64,000 nucleotides of DNA from Edolisoma coerulescens (lineage: Eukaryota; Chordata; Aves; Passeriformes; Campephagidae), in contig VWZW01004757.1 of the NCBI GenBank assembly GCA_013397115.1, positions 445,596-509,595 of the forward strand, written 5' to 3'. The notes beneath the pieces were generated by a model that saw only the letters and a list, made by a program, of their open reading frames with translations, did no database searches and was not told where the DNA came from. Made by a program: the position numbers and the translations under genes. Positions within the stretch are counted from its first letter, which is position 1, and each line of letters opens with the position of its first letter. Of the stretch, positions 46,641 to 60,700 are shown piece after piece.

Positions 46641-49600
46641 CCTAACTATGAGATTACACACAACAGTTTAGGGCCAGATGCTTTGAGTTCTTGTAACTTG
46701 TTCCTGATCATCTTTTGTTCATTGCAAGAATGAACACGTACAAGACTAACACTTGTACTGAGTCTTTGAATAGTGTTTATGGTGTGTGATCATCTCTGAT
46801 GGACAGAAGGAAGACTTCTTTTTTCTGCTGTGTGCTTCACCTCCTCGCATTTCACAGGATGCTCCTTTGCAGCTCCTGAAATGCTGAAGTAGGTACTGGG
46901 CAGCAGCTTAGAAGCTTGAAGAGCTTGGTTTGTTTTATTGCCCTTAGATAAAGGCAATAGAAAAGATTAAACTTAAAACACAACTTCCGTTTTCTGATGT
47001 TCTGCTGCTACTAAATGGAGAGTTAAGACAGTGCTTCTGCTGCTCTTCATTATATAAGAATTCTACTTTGTGGGTTCCTTTAAGTTTCATTTTGATGTGA
47101 GTATGATGACCATTATATCATCTCCATCCCACCTTGACTCAACAAGTTCTTTTTCTTTTCTTATTTTAAGAAGCTTTCTCACTTAAGTAGTTCCTCTTTT
47201 GGAAAGACACTAACACTAAGAGGTTTTTTCTTGTTTTTTCCTGTGGTGATGTTGGAGGGGGAGTTACTCCAGCAGTAAGGTTGAAGTAGATTCTCTGTAT
47301 TGTTTAAAGTCACAAGGAGTGCCCTGGTTGGAAACAAAAAAATCCGACCCTGTAGCATCCTGGTTGGTGAGACTCAGGCAGTGAACTAGAAGTTACAAAC
47401 ACTGTAGGTTTGCCCTAACAAGTTTTCTTTAGTGCACCAGCCTTTGTTTAGGCCAAATGGTTTCTATTACAAGCACAGATTTTGATGAAACTGCCAGATA
47501 CTGGCTATCCCTTTGGTAGAGTCTGCTGTTTCTTGTTTTGTATCCTGTACTGGGAAGGTTTTGAGTCTTTCCACTAAATTTGCTGTACATTACCCATTTC
47601 CATATTTCCTTACCTAGGGATATTGCAGTTCCCCTGGCTTTTCTGGATTTCTGGAGTTTAAGAAGCAACAAATACCTGGTTTCTCATCTGTCTCTGGTCA
47701 AGAGGCAGTCGTTATTTCATGACCTAGTATGAGTCCTTATCATCTGTGCCCTTTGTTCTGTGGCTTGGCCCCCTAAGGATGGTTATCAAACATGTGCTTC
47801 TCAACACTTACAAGGCTTATTCTTTGTCTTTCACATTAAACCCCAAGCCATGCACCTTGCTGTTCCGCAGACCTTTCGTAGGTGGCCACCACTGTCCCAG
47901 CCCTTTGTGCTTTCCAGGCTGGGCTTCTGTGTCCCTCCTGGTGGCTGGAGGTGAGTCAGCAGGGTTTGCAATGGGGAGCCAGCATTTTAATCATAGTAGT
48001 GGAATATAGGAACCTAAAAAATGGCCTGGGCATCATTACAGTTTTGTAGTGATAGGCAGTCTCAGCTTTTCCATAAAAATACACAAGCCTGATCAGACAA
48101 AGTGCCTGTGTGTTGTGGTATTTCTTAACCAACAGCAGGTGCTTGGGGAAAGATCTAAATCTAGGGCAAGCATGTCATTCTCCAGAATATTCCCCTCTCC
48201 TTCCACAATTTACATTTTTGGGATTTCCTGCCCTGATGGTGGCGTGATCTGACAGTAGCATAATAAGGTGACAGCCACAATCACCTGAGAGGCTGGAACT
48301 TAACCACTTAAATACAGCCTCTGTCTCTCTGAACCTGCATAACACTCCTTTTTCCATAATGCACTGTAAGCATCTCTGGATTTTGTATGCAATGAGTTGT
48401 CATTACTGCAGTAATCCTTCTTAATGAAATGTAATCTCAGACTTGTATTTTGTCTGGAATGGTCTCTGACTGAGCTTTCCACCTCCTTGTGGAAACTTCC
48501 AGACTGGTAAAACAGCACTTAGAATAAAAAATACTTGTTCTGTTGGCAGGTATAGATGGCTTTATTTTTGGTTTCTGATGGAGGAGATACAGATATGTTG
48601 TCCCCTTGCTTTTGTACTGCCTGTGTTAAGATTTTTCATCAGGCTTAAATTTGCAGGGCTGGGTTATGGCTTTACCATGGAAGACCAAGGTACTTGCATA
48701 ATGTTTTGTCTTGTTGAAATATCAGCCCAGATTTTTATATTGTAAATAAAATTGGGCTCTTGACTAAACTGGAAACCTTTTCCTCCAACAGCTTTGTGTG
48801 TAGACTGATAAATGTTTTCCCTTTGGGTAAGACAGTTGTTTATGGGTGGGATTCTAATCTGTGGTTGTGTGGTTACCTAGTAACAAGATTAAGATTTTGA
48901 AGAGGAGACCTTTCAGTTCCTGTTGTCAGGGCGTTGGGAGGTTGTGTACCCAGTGAGGGGTGGTAAAGCTGGAGGGTTCTGCTTCACAACAAATGCAGGA
49001 ACCTCAGGTGCTCCCCCATCCCCCAGCATCCTGTTCCCAGTGGCTGTCACTTGTCACAGAGTCTATTTAACTTAACTAACAACTCAGTCATAAAAATGTT
49101 GGGGTGATAAGGGCTGTTTACTGATAGTAGTAGTTCTGAGCAGGTGCCTGTTTTCCTTTGGCTCCGTTGTTTCCGTGGTTGTGGTGACTGCAGGAGGGTG
49201 GTTCATGACCTCCTCTGCCAACAGACCGAAGAGATACAACAGGACTCAAATTCTGACAGAGGAGCTCCTTGTAGGGTGGGGTCTTGGGTTTGGCTTTGTA
49301 CCAGCTGTTGCACAGCTTAAATTGGGTTTATCCTCCAGTGCACAGAGGTGTTTAAACCTCTGTTTCAAGGGCTTGTAGAGGTTCAGACTGGTAATAGATA
49401 TATAAAGTCCTGCAGAAGCCAAGCAATTGATTAAATTGGTAATGATGTGTTTGAATGTACTCTGAAAACTAGATACTCATTTTCAGGGAATAGCAAGCCT
49501 TGTGTATAGTTTTTTATTTTAAATTTTCACCCTATAGACAAATTTGCTTCTGGGGAAGAGATTGTGAAGGAAACCTGTAAAAATTGGTAAAATGTGCCTT

Positions 49601-51537
49601 TTTTGCCCCAATTGTTGCAATTTCCTGATACAGGGCAGAAGATCTTGGAAGCTGTTGCTGTACGTGTTCCTCAACCTCCACACTTCTGGACTAATTATTC
49701 CATCTATGTCATTGTTATATGAGATAAGTGTGAATAGATTTTTGTTGTCTTCATTAAGAAGCAGGTTTTTTATAAAACCATTGTGTACATCCAGGAGGAT
49801 AACTGAAGTGCTCTGTAGTTTATCCCAGTGGATAGAGCACAATGATAGAAAGTGTTTTAAAAACAGGCAGCATCTTCTGTAATCTGTGTGTTGCTTATCT
49901 GAAGGCAATCAAATATTAGGCTTAAAAACAAGACCTGCATTTTTTGCTGGAGCTTGACAAAGATACCCAGGTCATGGAGACTGCAAGTCTCAATTCCTGA
50001 TGGTCATTTTTGTCCACAAGAACTGTCAGGCATCTTATGTTGAGTGTGGCTCCACTGTTTTAAGAAACTTCAAAATATGAGATGGCTTAATTTGCATAAT
50101 TTAAAAAATGTACAGCTTTTAAAGAGATTCTTTATATGAATGGGATGGTAGGGTCATCCTTCAGGAAATAAATCATAGTGCTCGCTTAATTTGAGTAGCA
50201 AATTGTAGCTATATTATATTGCCTGTAACTTAGCTGGCTTAAAATACCTAATTATGTTTATGTTAATATTAACTGTGTGAATGTGGACTGTTTTAGGGCA
50301 GCTCTCAAATTCTTCAGTAAAAGCAGTTCACCATTTTGCAGTTGCAAGGGTGGAGTTTTCAAAAAGTTTTATCAAATGCTTGGTGGATTTTTTGTTACTT
50401 TCTGTGATTTGGGGGAGCAAAATCTACTGATAAAAATAGAGCCACCATAAGATTTTGACCTCCACATATGGAGACCTGTTGGAGACCGATAACATTGTTC
50501 CTGCCAGGGAGCCTACACTCTCCATTGCTGAAGTAGCTTGTGCCTGTTTAGGTTGTGATTTTGACATCTGAGGGGGAAAAATTGTAGTTAAGCTTCATTT
50601 GTATATTTAACGTTGTTCTTCTAATGTGTCCTGAACAATTGCAGTGTGGTTAGGTAATGAAAGGGTTATAACCTTCCTTAAGTAGTTCAATCTTTGCTTC
50701 CACTGGAGTGTAGGAAAGCTGTATTTGGTAATAATTGTTTTAACCTCGGGTTCAGAAGTACTTTTCACCAGGCTCAAAATAGAAATATACATTCATTCAT
50801 ATTTTGTGTGTTACTTTTCAGTGTAAATGGCTGCTTGGCATGGGTAGATATGGTTGCTCTGGGTACACTCAGGATGACTTTTTTGTTACCACTCCAAGCA
50901 CCAGATTTTTCTTTTGGAGGTTCATCTTGCAGCTTTGACTCACTTTCCTAGTAACAGTACTCATCCATCTCTACATGTATTCAAATCTGGATTTTATGTT
51001 TTTGTTAATTACCACATTACACTGTGTTCCAGTTGACAAATCAGTGGAGCATTCTGTAATTCCTCAGTTTTATCCTGACTATGCCAAGAGCCAGAGTACA
51101 TTTTTTCATCTTTTCTCACTGTTCTCTGCCTTCTCCAAAGCACTCTGAAGAACACACACTCCTGTAGGATTGTACTGATAACTCTTATCCACTGTGGAAG
51201 AATGTTCTTGCTGCTACGTCCTTTTTGTCTATCTGTTAAAAAAGGCAAACAAAAAAAACCCCCACCCAAACCAAAGACCAAAAAGTAAAAACCAAAAGCT
51301 ATAACTACCTTTGAAGAATTTTTGGAACCCTTGTAAAATACCAGATGAACATCAGGTACTTCCTTTGTGTATGTGCTGATTGATTTGTTTGGAATACTGC
51401 AGTGTAAAAGTGAGGAGTAACTGGATGAAAGGAGGAGAGAGCCTAATTTCCTAAGCTCTCATTAATGTACAGCTTGTATTGAATGATTTGAAAGATGCTT
51501 CAGGTGTGAGAATAATTGCCTGACCTTTTCCTCCTAG

Positions 51538-51737
51538 AAATGGTTGAATCAATGAAGAAAGTGGCTGGAATGGATGTGGAGTTGACAGTGGAAGAAAGAA
51601 ACCTGCTTTCTGTTGCATATAAAAACGTGATTGGAGCCAGGAGAGCTTCCTGGAGAATAATCAGCAGCATTGAACAGAAAGAAGAAAACAAAGGTGGAGA
51701 AGACAAATTAAAAATGATTCGGGAATATCGGCAAATG
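51538..51737 (+). CDS. YWHAE: YWHAE exon 2 (residues 22-88)
   Basis: After CTTTTCCTCCTAG. Encodes [39 protein letters not shown] and ends MIREYRQM at GTAAGA. It includes Lys50 and Arg57 of the ligand groove and 14-3-3 signature 1. The first codon is split after one base supplied by the missing exon 1. Confidence 0.98.
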
Positions 51738-54700
51738 GTAAGATGGAGCTGGTCTTAAAGCAAAATGTCATTTAGTTCTGGTCCCTTGCCATAAACTGCC
51801 CTGGTGTTCCAGATTGCTGTGGTGACCTGGAATAGGGTGACAGGCTTGGAAGGCTGGAGCTTGTTCCTTATCTGGAGAATAAATCTCCTCGGTGAAGGAG
51901 AGAGCTTGGGTGTTTTTGTGTAAACATTCAGAAGGGCAGCAGGCTCAGGAGAGGGAGGGCTTTTCCCTCAGTGCATCAACAGCTCTGCCAAGCTTTTGAA
52001 CTGTGCTGGCACTTTGTCTCCCCTGCTTACTCAGGTGTGAGGCTGCACCTGCTCAGGAGGCCTTATTCTTTCCCCTCCAAACTGACTTACCCCAAGCAAC
52101 TGCTTTTTTTAATTAACCCTGTCAAAGGAGGTGTTCGGCTGTTAAGGTTCCCCTTCGTATAAAAGTTGCTTTGGATCATATAGTGACACTTTCTGTGATT
52201 CCAGTTCTCTGTCCTAGAGAGTTCAAAACATTAACACTTGAAATGTCCCTGGGGGAGGCTCTTCAGTGCTCTTCTTGGCTCCTTGTCTTTTGTCACTCCG
52301 TGTTCCTGGGGATGTCATGGTCATCCCAGCTGTGAAACTTGGGTGTGTAGCAACCTCCAGGGCCTTGCTGTTTTCCCTCTCTGGAGAGAGAGGGAAAAAT
52401 TGATCCACATAACTTCATGCTGACTTAGTGTGTGCAGCTTTACCTAAAATGGAGAACTTGCAGCAAGCTCTGACTTTCATTGGTAAGGGCTAATGAAACC
52501 TTCAGCTCTTAGTGAGTTGTTGTTCCCCCTTCCCCCCTGCCCTAAATGATGGTTTAGCACAGAGCAGGCGTGCTCCCGTACTATTTAAATCCCACACATT
52601 TCTGCAGAGACTTCATCTCCATTATTTGAGGACAAGTGCCTCCACACGGTTCACATCTTCACTTCAGTGGCGTCTGTTACATCACCTGGCACTGATTCAT
52701 ATACCAGCAATGGAAATGATGTTGGCTTGGAAATCTTCTCTCAGGAATGGCTCTGGACTACTTTCTGTTGACTCACAGGGTTTCTGTTGCTCCATGGAAT
52801 TGTTAAAGTTGTGAGTTTCTAATTTTATGCTGGCATGCTGATGGGATGAGACTCTGCCAGTTACATACAGTCCCAAATAACCTTTTCTTGATGGGTGTCT
52901 ACAATCTCCTAACAGAACACAGAAAACACGACAACAGCTATCCAGTGATTAAATTTGTTTTACACTGCGTGCTTCCAGGTTCTTTTGCACAGGGTTTTGT
53001 GGGTGGTTACCATCTTCTGCCAAAGATCCTTTAATGGTGAAAAGACTTTTTTCCTCATTTTGAAAGGACTCTAGAAATAGCCATTATTCTGCATCTCTCT
53101 TTGTAAAGGACACGTGCCATTCTGGATGGACTGGGGTGCAAAAAGTCCATGCTTGTAGTGCTTGAGGTATCTGAAGAGAGAGAGAGGCCACATGAGTACA
53201 GTGTGATGCCAACAGTGTGTTCAGCTGTTAAATCCTGAGAGAGAACAGCTTTCCCAGCTGCACTGGGAGGAGGAGTGCACTGAGCACTGTCATTGGTTCT
53301 GTGCTGCAGGAAGGGTGGCTGTGTCTGCCCAGCTCCAGAGAGACTTTTCCCAAGAGGCTTCTGAGCATCATCTGTAGCTGAAGGCCAGATCCTGTTAGTA
53401 GCTGCTGGGAGACTTAATATGGGTTGGCATCTGCTCTAAGTGTGTGAATGGGTTGGGCAGGATGGCCTGGGAGCAGGAAGGGCCTGAGGAACATTGTGAA
53501 GGTTTGGATGCTGCTGCTCACTGTCACTGCTGAACAGTAGCACTCCTGCACTGTTGTGCTCAGTGCTTCTGTGAAGAAACAGCTTCCAGCAGGATTCTCA
53601 TCATTATGATTCCCTTGTCAACAAATACTGACTATTGTAGCATTTTCCAGAGTAAGTTCAGTGTTGGGAAAACCTTTCCCAGACTTAAAAGGCTCTGAAG
53701 AAGGAAAACAAAGAAAACAAACAAAACAAACTTCCCCCCCCCGACCATGTCTGAGAGCCAGCAGGCCACGTTTAAAGCGCTGGGAAGTTGGAGAGAACCA
53801 ACATCTCTAAAAGACACATTTCTCACCACCAGAAGCAGCTGTGACCTTGCTCAGCTGCAGAGTGCTGCTCCAGTAGAAGTGGAAAGTTTCTGTAGTAGTT
53901 TCTGTGAAAGTAATTATTTGTTGGGTTTGGTTTATGTCAGTATTTACTATAATTCAGCTCATGGCTCCTGTTGGGAGTTTTTTTGAGCTGGTAGCCAGCA
54001 TGACTTGGGGCAGAACTCGAGGGATGGTGGTGTTGGGAGGGCAGGGCCAGGCTGGCTTTGTCTGAAGTGTTCACTGGGCAATAGGGAGAGATGAAAGAGA
54101 CCAGGCTGTGCCTCTTCCCAAACCACTTCAGCTGAATGGAGCCAAACACGTCCATAGCCATGAGGGAAAATGCCACTTACTTGCTTCCTTTGTAGACAGG
54201 CTGCTCTCCTGGCTCCTGTGGCCATTTGGATACACAAAAGCCCCTGAATTTCTCTCATCTGGCTGCTTCTCTGATGAGAACACGCCGAGGCTCGTGCTCT
54301 TCATCCTTGAGAGGCTGAAGTGGTGCGTGGCTGCACGCAGTGCAGTTCCCTCCCTTGCAGTCAAACCAAATCTGTTCCCACACCATAGTACAGGTATTGA
54401 CCTTCTCCTTCCTGCTCTGCAGATGTGGCACATGGAATGTGTGTTCCCAGTGCCCTGACTTCTAACCTGGGCTGTATTTTGGGGCAGCTGCCAGGCTCTC
54501 CTCTATCCCCCCTTCTTAGAAAGAGCTCACTGAGCTACTCAGTCTGCAACAGATCCTTTTTGTACAAGAGCTTTTAGTTTTGTTGTGGGTTTCTTTGTTT
54601 GTTTTACTCTTAATTAACTTGATTTGTATTAAATCTTTTTAAACTAAGCTTGGTCAGGACATTTAGCTTGCCCCGGACAGCAGCTGATCTCTGATAACTG

Positions 54701-57700
54701 TGACTGATCCTTTAAGCAGAGCTGGAAAAGGTCTGTCTGAGATGAAATAGAAGTGTGTACATGTATGGTTATTTAACTAAAGAGGATTAGAAACTGATTT
54801 AATTCTTTGCAGTTTTGCTGAAGATCTCTCTGCAAAAGAAGTCATTGAAAAAGAGGATCAAGAGGAAAGAAGTTTGCAGGAACTGACTGCTGGCCAAAGG
54901 TTTTATAGCTTTTGTAGCCCAAGAATATATGAAGTAGATTCTTCTCAAGTGACCATATTTCAGCACCTTTCTTAAGCATTTGTCACATAATTAAGTACAG
55001 CATCTGATTCTTCCTGTGAATGTCAGGGCATTCTGACATTTGTACATGAAATTTGCTGTCAATTAATTTCTCTAAAGGAACTTCTGCAAATCTGTTACTT
55101 TGTACAAATCAGTATGTGTGTATATGTGCCAGTTTATCATTTATTTTGGATCTGTAATTTTAACACCTTTTGGGTATAACTGCTGTGGTTACAAACCCTG
55201 ATAGTTTGGGAGCTGTGTGGTGATAAAAGGATTACATGGCAAGGAAAATGCTTAAAGAAAGAAGGAAAGCAAATGCTTCTTGGGTGGGAGGATAGGAAGG
55301 GATGATGGACTGAGTGGGGCTGCTCCTGTGATCCAAGACTTGCAGTTCCTGGTAGTTCCTTTAATGCCTTTGCTTGAAATCTCTCCTTTATATGAAATTA
55401 GCTTGAGCCAGAGTTCTCTTCAGCTGTAGCTGTGAAAGTACTGTGAAATCATGAAAAAGCAGCAATGGATGGGTGACTGTGTGCACTTCACCAACCACTC
55501 CTACTGGAATGATCTGGGAGGCTCAGAGCCAGTCTGGTTTGGGCAATGTTGATGTCAGAGGAGGGGTTTCAGCTTTTCTGGATGTGCTCAGTTTCTTTGC
55601 TTGCAGGTGTGAAACTCTCTGTGGTAAACCCTGACCTCACAGACCTTGCTTTATGTTTGGAACTGGAAAAAATGAAGGTTGATGTGACTGTTTTCAGTTC
55701 AGACTATTCAAATCCAGTATCTCTTTTTAAATAAGGCTTTATATACTGTATTTTTGGCCACAGATTTCACTGTCAGTGTTGATGATTTCTGCTTTTTCGC
55801 TGAGTTGCTGCGCTTTGTGTTTTTCACCTGCTTCTGGAGCTTCTTTTCATCTTGTACCTGACCTTTGTTTGTGTGGCACGTCTTGATTCTGTTCTGATAC
55901 TCCATGATTTTTGTCTTAAGGCTCTTCTTTTAGAGCTTTGCCTCCAAGGACTCACTAGAAATTGGTCTGAAGGTGCCATTTAATTCTCGAGTATAATGGA
56001 GTTGAGCTGATTTGTGTTAATTACCTTCAGATTGTCCTGTTACTGTTGCTGCTTGCAGGGCAGCCTTCCAGGATCAAAAATGTAAGGAATTGAGTTGTGT
56101 AAGCCTGAAATTCTTGCAGAATTACATCCTGAGACAAACTTAATGCAATGGTCTAGCAAGATGTCCTCCAAGGAATTTACAATTCCACTGTTCAGTTCCA
56201 CATTTCATCATCCATCAGTCCCTGCCCTTGTGTGTGCCAGCTAAATGTGCAGAACTGTTTTGCTTAATGCACCTATGCAGCAGCTGAATTTTATTTATTT
56301 TTCTTCTGTCCTACCCCTCTTTGGAATTTCATGTTGTTACCTGTTTGATATTTGGGTACTTTTGAAACAGCTTTTAGTCTTAAGTGCTCACCTCACCCCC
56401 TCTTCTAATTTTGGGTTGTTGTTGTTTTTTTTTTTTTTTTACTAGGTTGAGACTGAACTGAAGTTAATCTGTTGTGACATTCTGGATGTACTGGACAAAC
56501 ACCTCATTCCAGCAGCTAACACTGGCGAGTCCAAGGTTTTCTATTACAAAATGTGAGTACCTCCTTGAGAGGAAAGGCCTGAAATAGAGACAGAAATGAA
56601 GTAGCTGTAATGAGAACTTAAGGTGAACTGTTGTGCAGCTCTTAGATGTAATAAACAGCAATTTTAAGTGAGCTGCTGATGTAGGAATCACATCACTGCT
56701 TGGGTTTTGGGGTTTTTTGTATGAGCTGAACACTTGTAAAGAGAAGAAAATAAGGTATATCCTGTAGTGATGGTTTAAAATTCCCTCAGCTCCTGGTGCA
56801 GTGTTGGTAGTAACTGAGCAGCAGAGTGCTTGGTGTGTGAATATCTAAACAGAGTTTAATTTAAGATGTTCATTTAGTGACTGGTGGGGAAACGAGGATT
56901 ACTGACTTCCTACTGTTTCTGTTTTCAGGAAGGGGGACTACCATAGGTATCTGGCTGAGTTTGCCACAGGAAATGACAGGAAGGAGGCTGCAGAGAACAG
57001 CTTGGTGGCTTACAAAGCTGCTAGTGATATTGCAATGACAGAACTCCCACCAACACATCCCATCCGCTTAGGACTTGCGCTCAACTTCTCTGTATTCTAC
57101 TATGAAATTCTTAATTCTCCTGATCGTGCCTGCAGGTAGGTGGTGACTGGGAAGATGGGAATGTTGTGTGAATACCAAACAAGCCAGAAGTGGTTGCTCC
57201 TTGGGTAACTGCTTTTCCTGCTTTCTTCCTGCTGATGTTTGCTCTGGTTGACATCGATTCACCGGGAAGATTTTCAGCATCACTTTTGTCTTTGGAGTCC
57301 AGAGCCACGTGTTTGGGTGGGAGTAATGGTGTATGAGAAGCAGGATTGTGATAACCTTGAATTGATCAGCTAATGGCAGTTCAGCAGCTTGCTGGGTTAA
57401 CTCTGTGCATGCCTTTAAACTGCCCAAGGTGTGAGGTGATTTAACTTCTCCTCACAAGCTGGGAAGGGATGGTGGTACTGATTTCTGTGACCTGTGAATA
57501 GGTACAGAGTGGCAGTGATTGAAGCAAACACCATTTATCTCCTGTCACTGCAGGTTACGCTAAGTTTTTAGCAGCCCTGAATCAGTTGTATTGCAAGATG
57601 TAGAAATGTTTAATGAAACCAATATTCTTGAGTAAAAAGTTTCTTAAAGCACACAAATGACTGGTGTTAAACCTGTGCTTCTGGATTGTGTTCAGCAATA

Positions 57701-60700
57701 TTTGTTAAATCTTTGTTCTGTCATTGCAGGTTGGCAAAAGCAGCTTTCGATGATGCTATTGCAGAACTGGATACACTGAGTGAAGAAAGCTATAAGGACT
57801 CTACACTTATCATGCAGTTGTTACGTGATAACCTGACACTATGGACTTCAGACATGCAGGGTGATGGTAAGTGAGTCCTGCTGGAAAAGCTGCATCCCTG
57901 ACCCAGGAAACAGAGCGTGGAGATGGAGAGGGCTTTGATGGTTTACATCTGTCTCTCCTAATAATGACCCCCCTGCACTCCAGTCCTACCCTAACACTGG
58001 ATGAGGTGATAGGGGTGACACTGGAATCTTTTGAGCAGCTTCTCAGCTCTCACTTGAAGGAAGGAGGTGTGGAATTAGCACCACTCTCCCCACGTGGCAC
58101 CTGTGATTACTGTAAAAGCAGTGACTTCATTTATTTCATCTTTTCTTTCTTTCTGCTTGTCATGTCCATCTCTGGCCATCACTCCAACCAGATGTGAATT
58201 TCCAGTGCAGGAGGAAGCACTTCAGGTGCTTTAGTTCCCCTTTATTCCAGGTCACTCCATATTTGCCAGAGCAAATGCCACATGTGTCCCCTGGCAGTAC
58301 CAGAGGGTGGGACATGGGTTGTTTCTGTTCACTAGCAAAGGATAGTACAAATTTTTGAAGTGGTTTTGGCACACTTGAATGGATGTTTCCAACACTTAAA
58401 CTTTCACATACAATGCTTAGTATAAATCTACTCATTTTAGGCTTTCTCTCTTGGAGAGACAAGTGAAAAGAGCTGACTTTCTTTACTTTTAACTTGGAGG
58501 GGAAGAAATAAGTCCTGTTAAGACTATTTTGGGTATCTACAAATGCCCAGAGCTTAGGAACACCACTGCTGAACTTCACATAAGTATGTGAGTGTCTTAA
58601 ATATTTGGTAAGCTGTTCCTTGTAGCCACACAGCATTCCTGGGGGTGCTTCATTGGTGGTGTGTCCATTTGAAAGCAAATGTAGAATCTTTTACATTTTT
58701 CCGACTCCCTGTTTTTGTGTAGGGTCATGGGTTTGTTTTGAGGTGTTGTTATTCCATAGCTTCTCACTCAGCTCTTTAGGCTGCTGAGAGAACTGGGAAT
58801 CCTGTAAATGTGTGGGGTCTTGGCTCCTGGTTTACTCCACATCCCAGTGTTTAAGGCTCTTGCACCTCCCTTTTCAATGATGTAAGATTATCTCATGGTG
58901 CAGGATGGATCCTGGATGGATCTGTAGACTGATCTCTAAACACTGCAGGTGTTGGATGCCTTCCTTGCCATGGGTAGGCACTGGAAAAAAGAAATTTGTC
59001 AAATTCCCACAACTAAGATGCACCCTTTACTTTTTTTATTGGAACCAAATACCCTGGTGCTCTTTGGAAGCCATTTCAGTGCAGTAACAAGGCTGAATCA
59101 ATGTGGGGTAGTACCAATGTCTTCCAAAGAGTGTGTTCCAAAAGCTCTTGATTTGGCCAGGGCTGATGTGTCTCATGGATCTTGGATATTGCAGGAGTTC
59201 CACAAGATTACTTACAGGCTCTTTAGATTTTGCAAAAAGAAATAGAGATTTGAATTTCTTGCTCCACAGCATGGAAAACAGACATTTTGATTCTTCCTGA
59301 AGTATTTCAGATTATCCTGGTTCCTGATGCCAGAAAGATAATGGTTACAGAATTGAAAATACTGTAGGACTACTTAAAATTGTGGTGGAATTCTTCAGAT
59401 CCAGGAGAAACAAGTGTTTTATGTAGAATATTCAGACACAGGTGCAAAGTTAAGTTTCCTCATACTTTGCCAATACTCTGAGTGCATTTCCAGCTGATGC
59501 TTCCAGAGCTCCATATTCCCAAACGAGCAGAGCCTTTGAACAGTAAGTCCATAGTGGCACAATTAGCAGTTTCCAAGGGGTGGGAGAGCCTTGGAAAGGG
59601 CTTCTTCTTTGGCATGAAGCTTTTCCCTGTTTCCATTTCAGCCGTGCAGGGTGTAGGGATGTAGAGCAGGCATTCCCCAGCTGCTGCTCTCCCATCCCAA
59701 TCCCTGTAGCTTTCCCGTGGCCTAGCCGAGTGTTGAGTTTATTTCCACGCTTGTAATGTCATCTCCATATGATTCCTGTTCTCCCCTTCTTTCCTGCCCT
59801 ATAGATTCCTAAAGGAAAGTCCAACTGTTCATTTCCTAAAAACTCTACTTTGTAAGTCTCTTGTCGTGGCTCACTGGAGTTTTCAGTGTCAGTTTTCCTG
59901 TCACTAACAGTGCCTGCCTCTGTCACCCGCTGCTGACAAATGCTTGTGTCCCTGCTGCCACTCAGGCCTGAGCCCTGTGGCACCTGTCCCCCTGCCCAGG
60001 GATGATGTGCTTGACTAAGATCCAGAGTAACTCACGTGTTTGGGAATTGAGCTGCAATCCTGGATGGATATAAGAATATTTGGGCATGAAAAGTATTTCA
60101 CAGTGGCCTGGTAGAGGAGTATTTGCCTAAGTGTGTTGGTTAGAGCATGCTCAGATCTTCTAATCTGGGTTAGGGCCTCTGCTTTCCTCTCTTAAATGAT
60201 CTGATGTGGAATTCTATCCATAAACTTTGTTGTTGTTGAATGTCCTGTGTTCCTAGGCCCCCTCTTCCAAAATCTACCTCCTGTTGTTGAACCTGGTGGT
60301 AATCCTGAATCTGGACATGCTCTGAGCAGACATTCTGGTTATCTGCTGGAAGTCATCAGTCTCATTTGATTGGGTTTTATTGCAAATTAAGTTTTTAATT
60401 GCTAGTTGCAGTTTATTGCCCTTAAGAGAGTACCATCTCACGTGGTTAAAGATAACTGTAAACACTTTTTCAGTCTCCCTTATCAATTAAGTGAGTTGTG
60501 CATGTGTGATGGCACCAGCTGAGGTACCTGGAACTTTCCCAGTTACAGCAGAATTTTGGCAAAACCCTGCAGAAGGTGTTGCATGGGGCTCCCTGGGGCA
60601 GCTGGAATGTAACCAGACTACAGGAGTCTCATGGACAGACCCCATTCCACTGCATGGCACAGCCTGGTTGAACAGAGAACTTAATTTCCACATGATGTTT

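Larger units (their letters stand above)
41736..51537 (+). other. YWHAE: YWHAE intron 1 (visible part)
   Basis: 9.8 kb. The first 200 bp are CpG-island sequence continuing from the gap. The remainder is AT-rich. It carries a LINE reverse-transcriptase fossil (46.2-46.64 kb, minus) and a possible retroviral integrase fossil (45.1-45.4 kb, minus). No further exon seen. Confidence 0.65.

Noticed and set aside
58160..58678. 172-codon minus-strand frame in YWHAE intron 5
   Set aside because: No similarity, no plausible splice structure and unbiased composition. Treated as chance.
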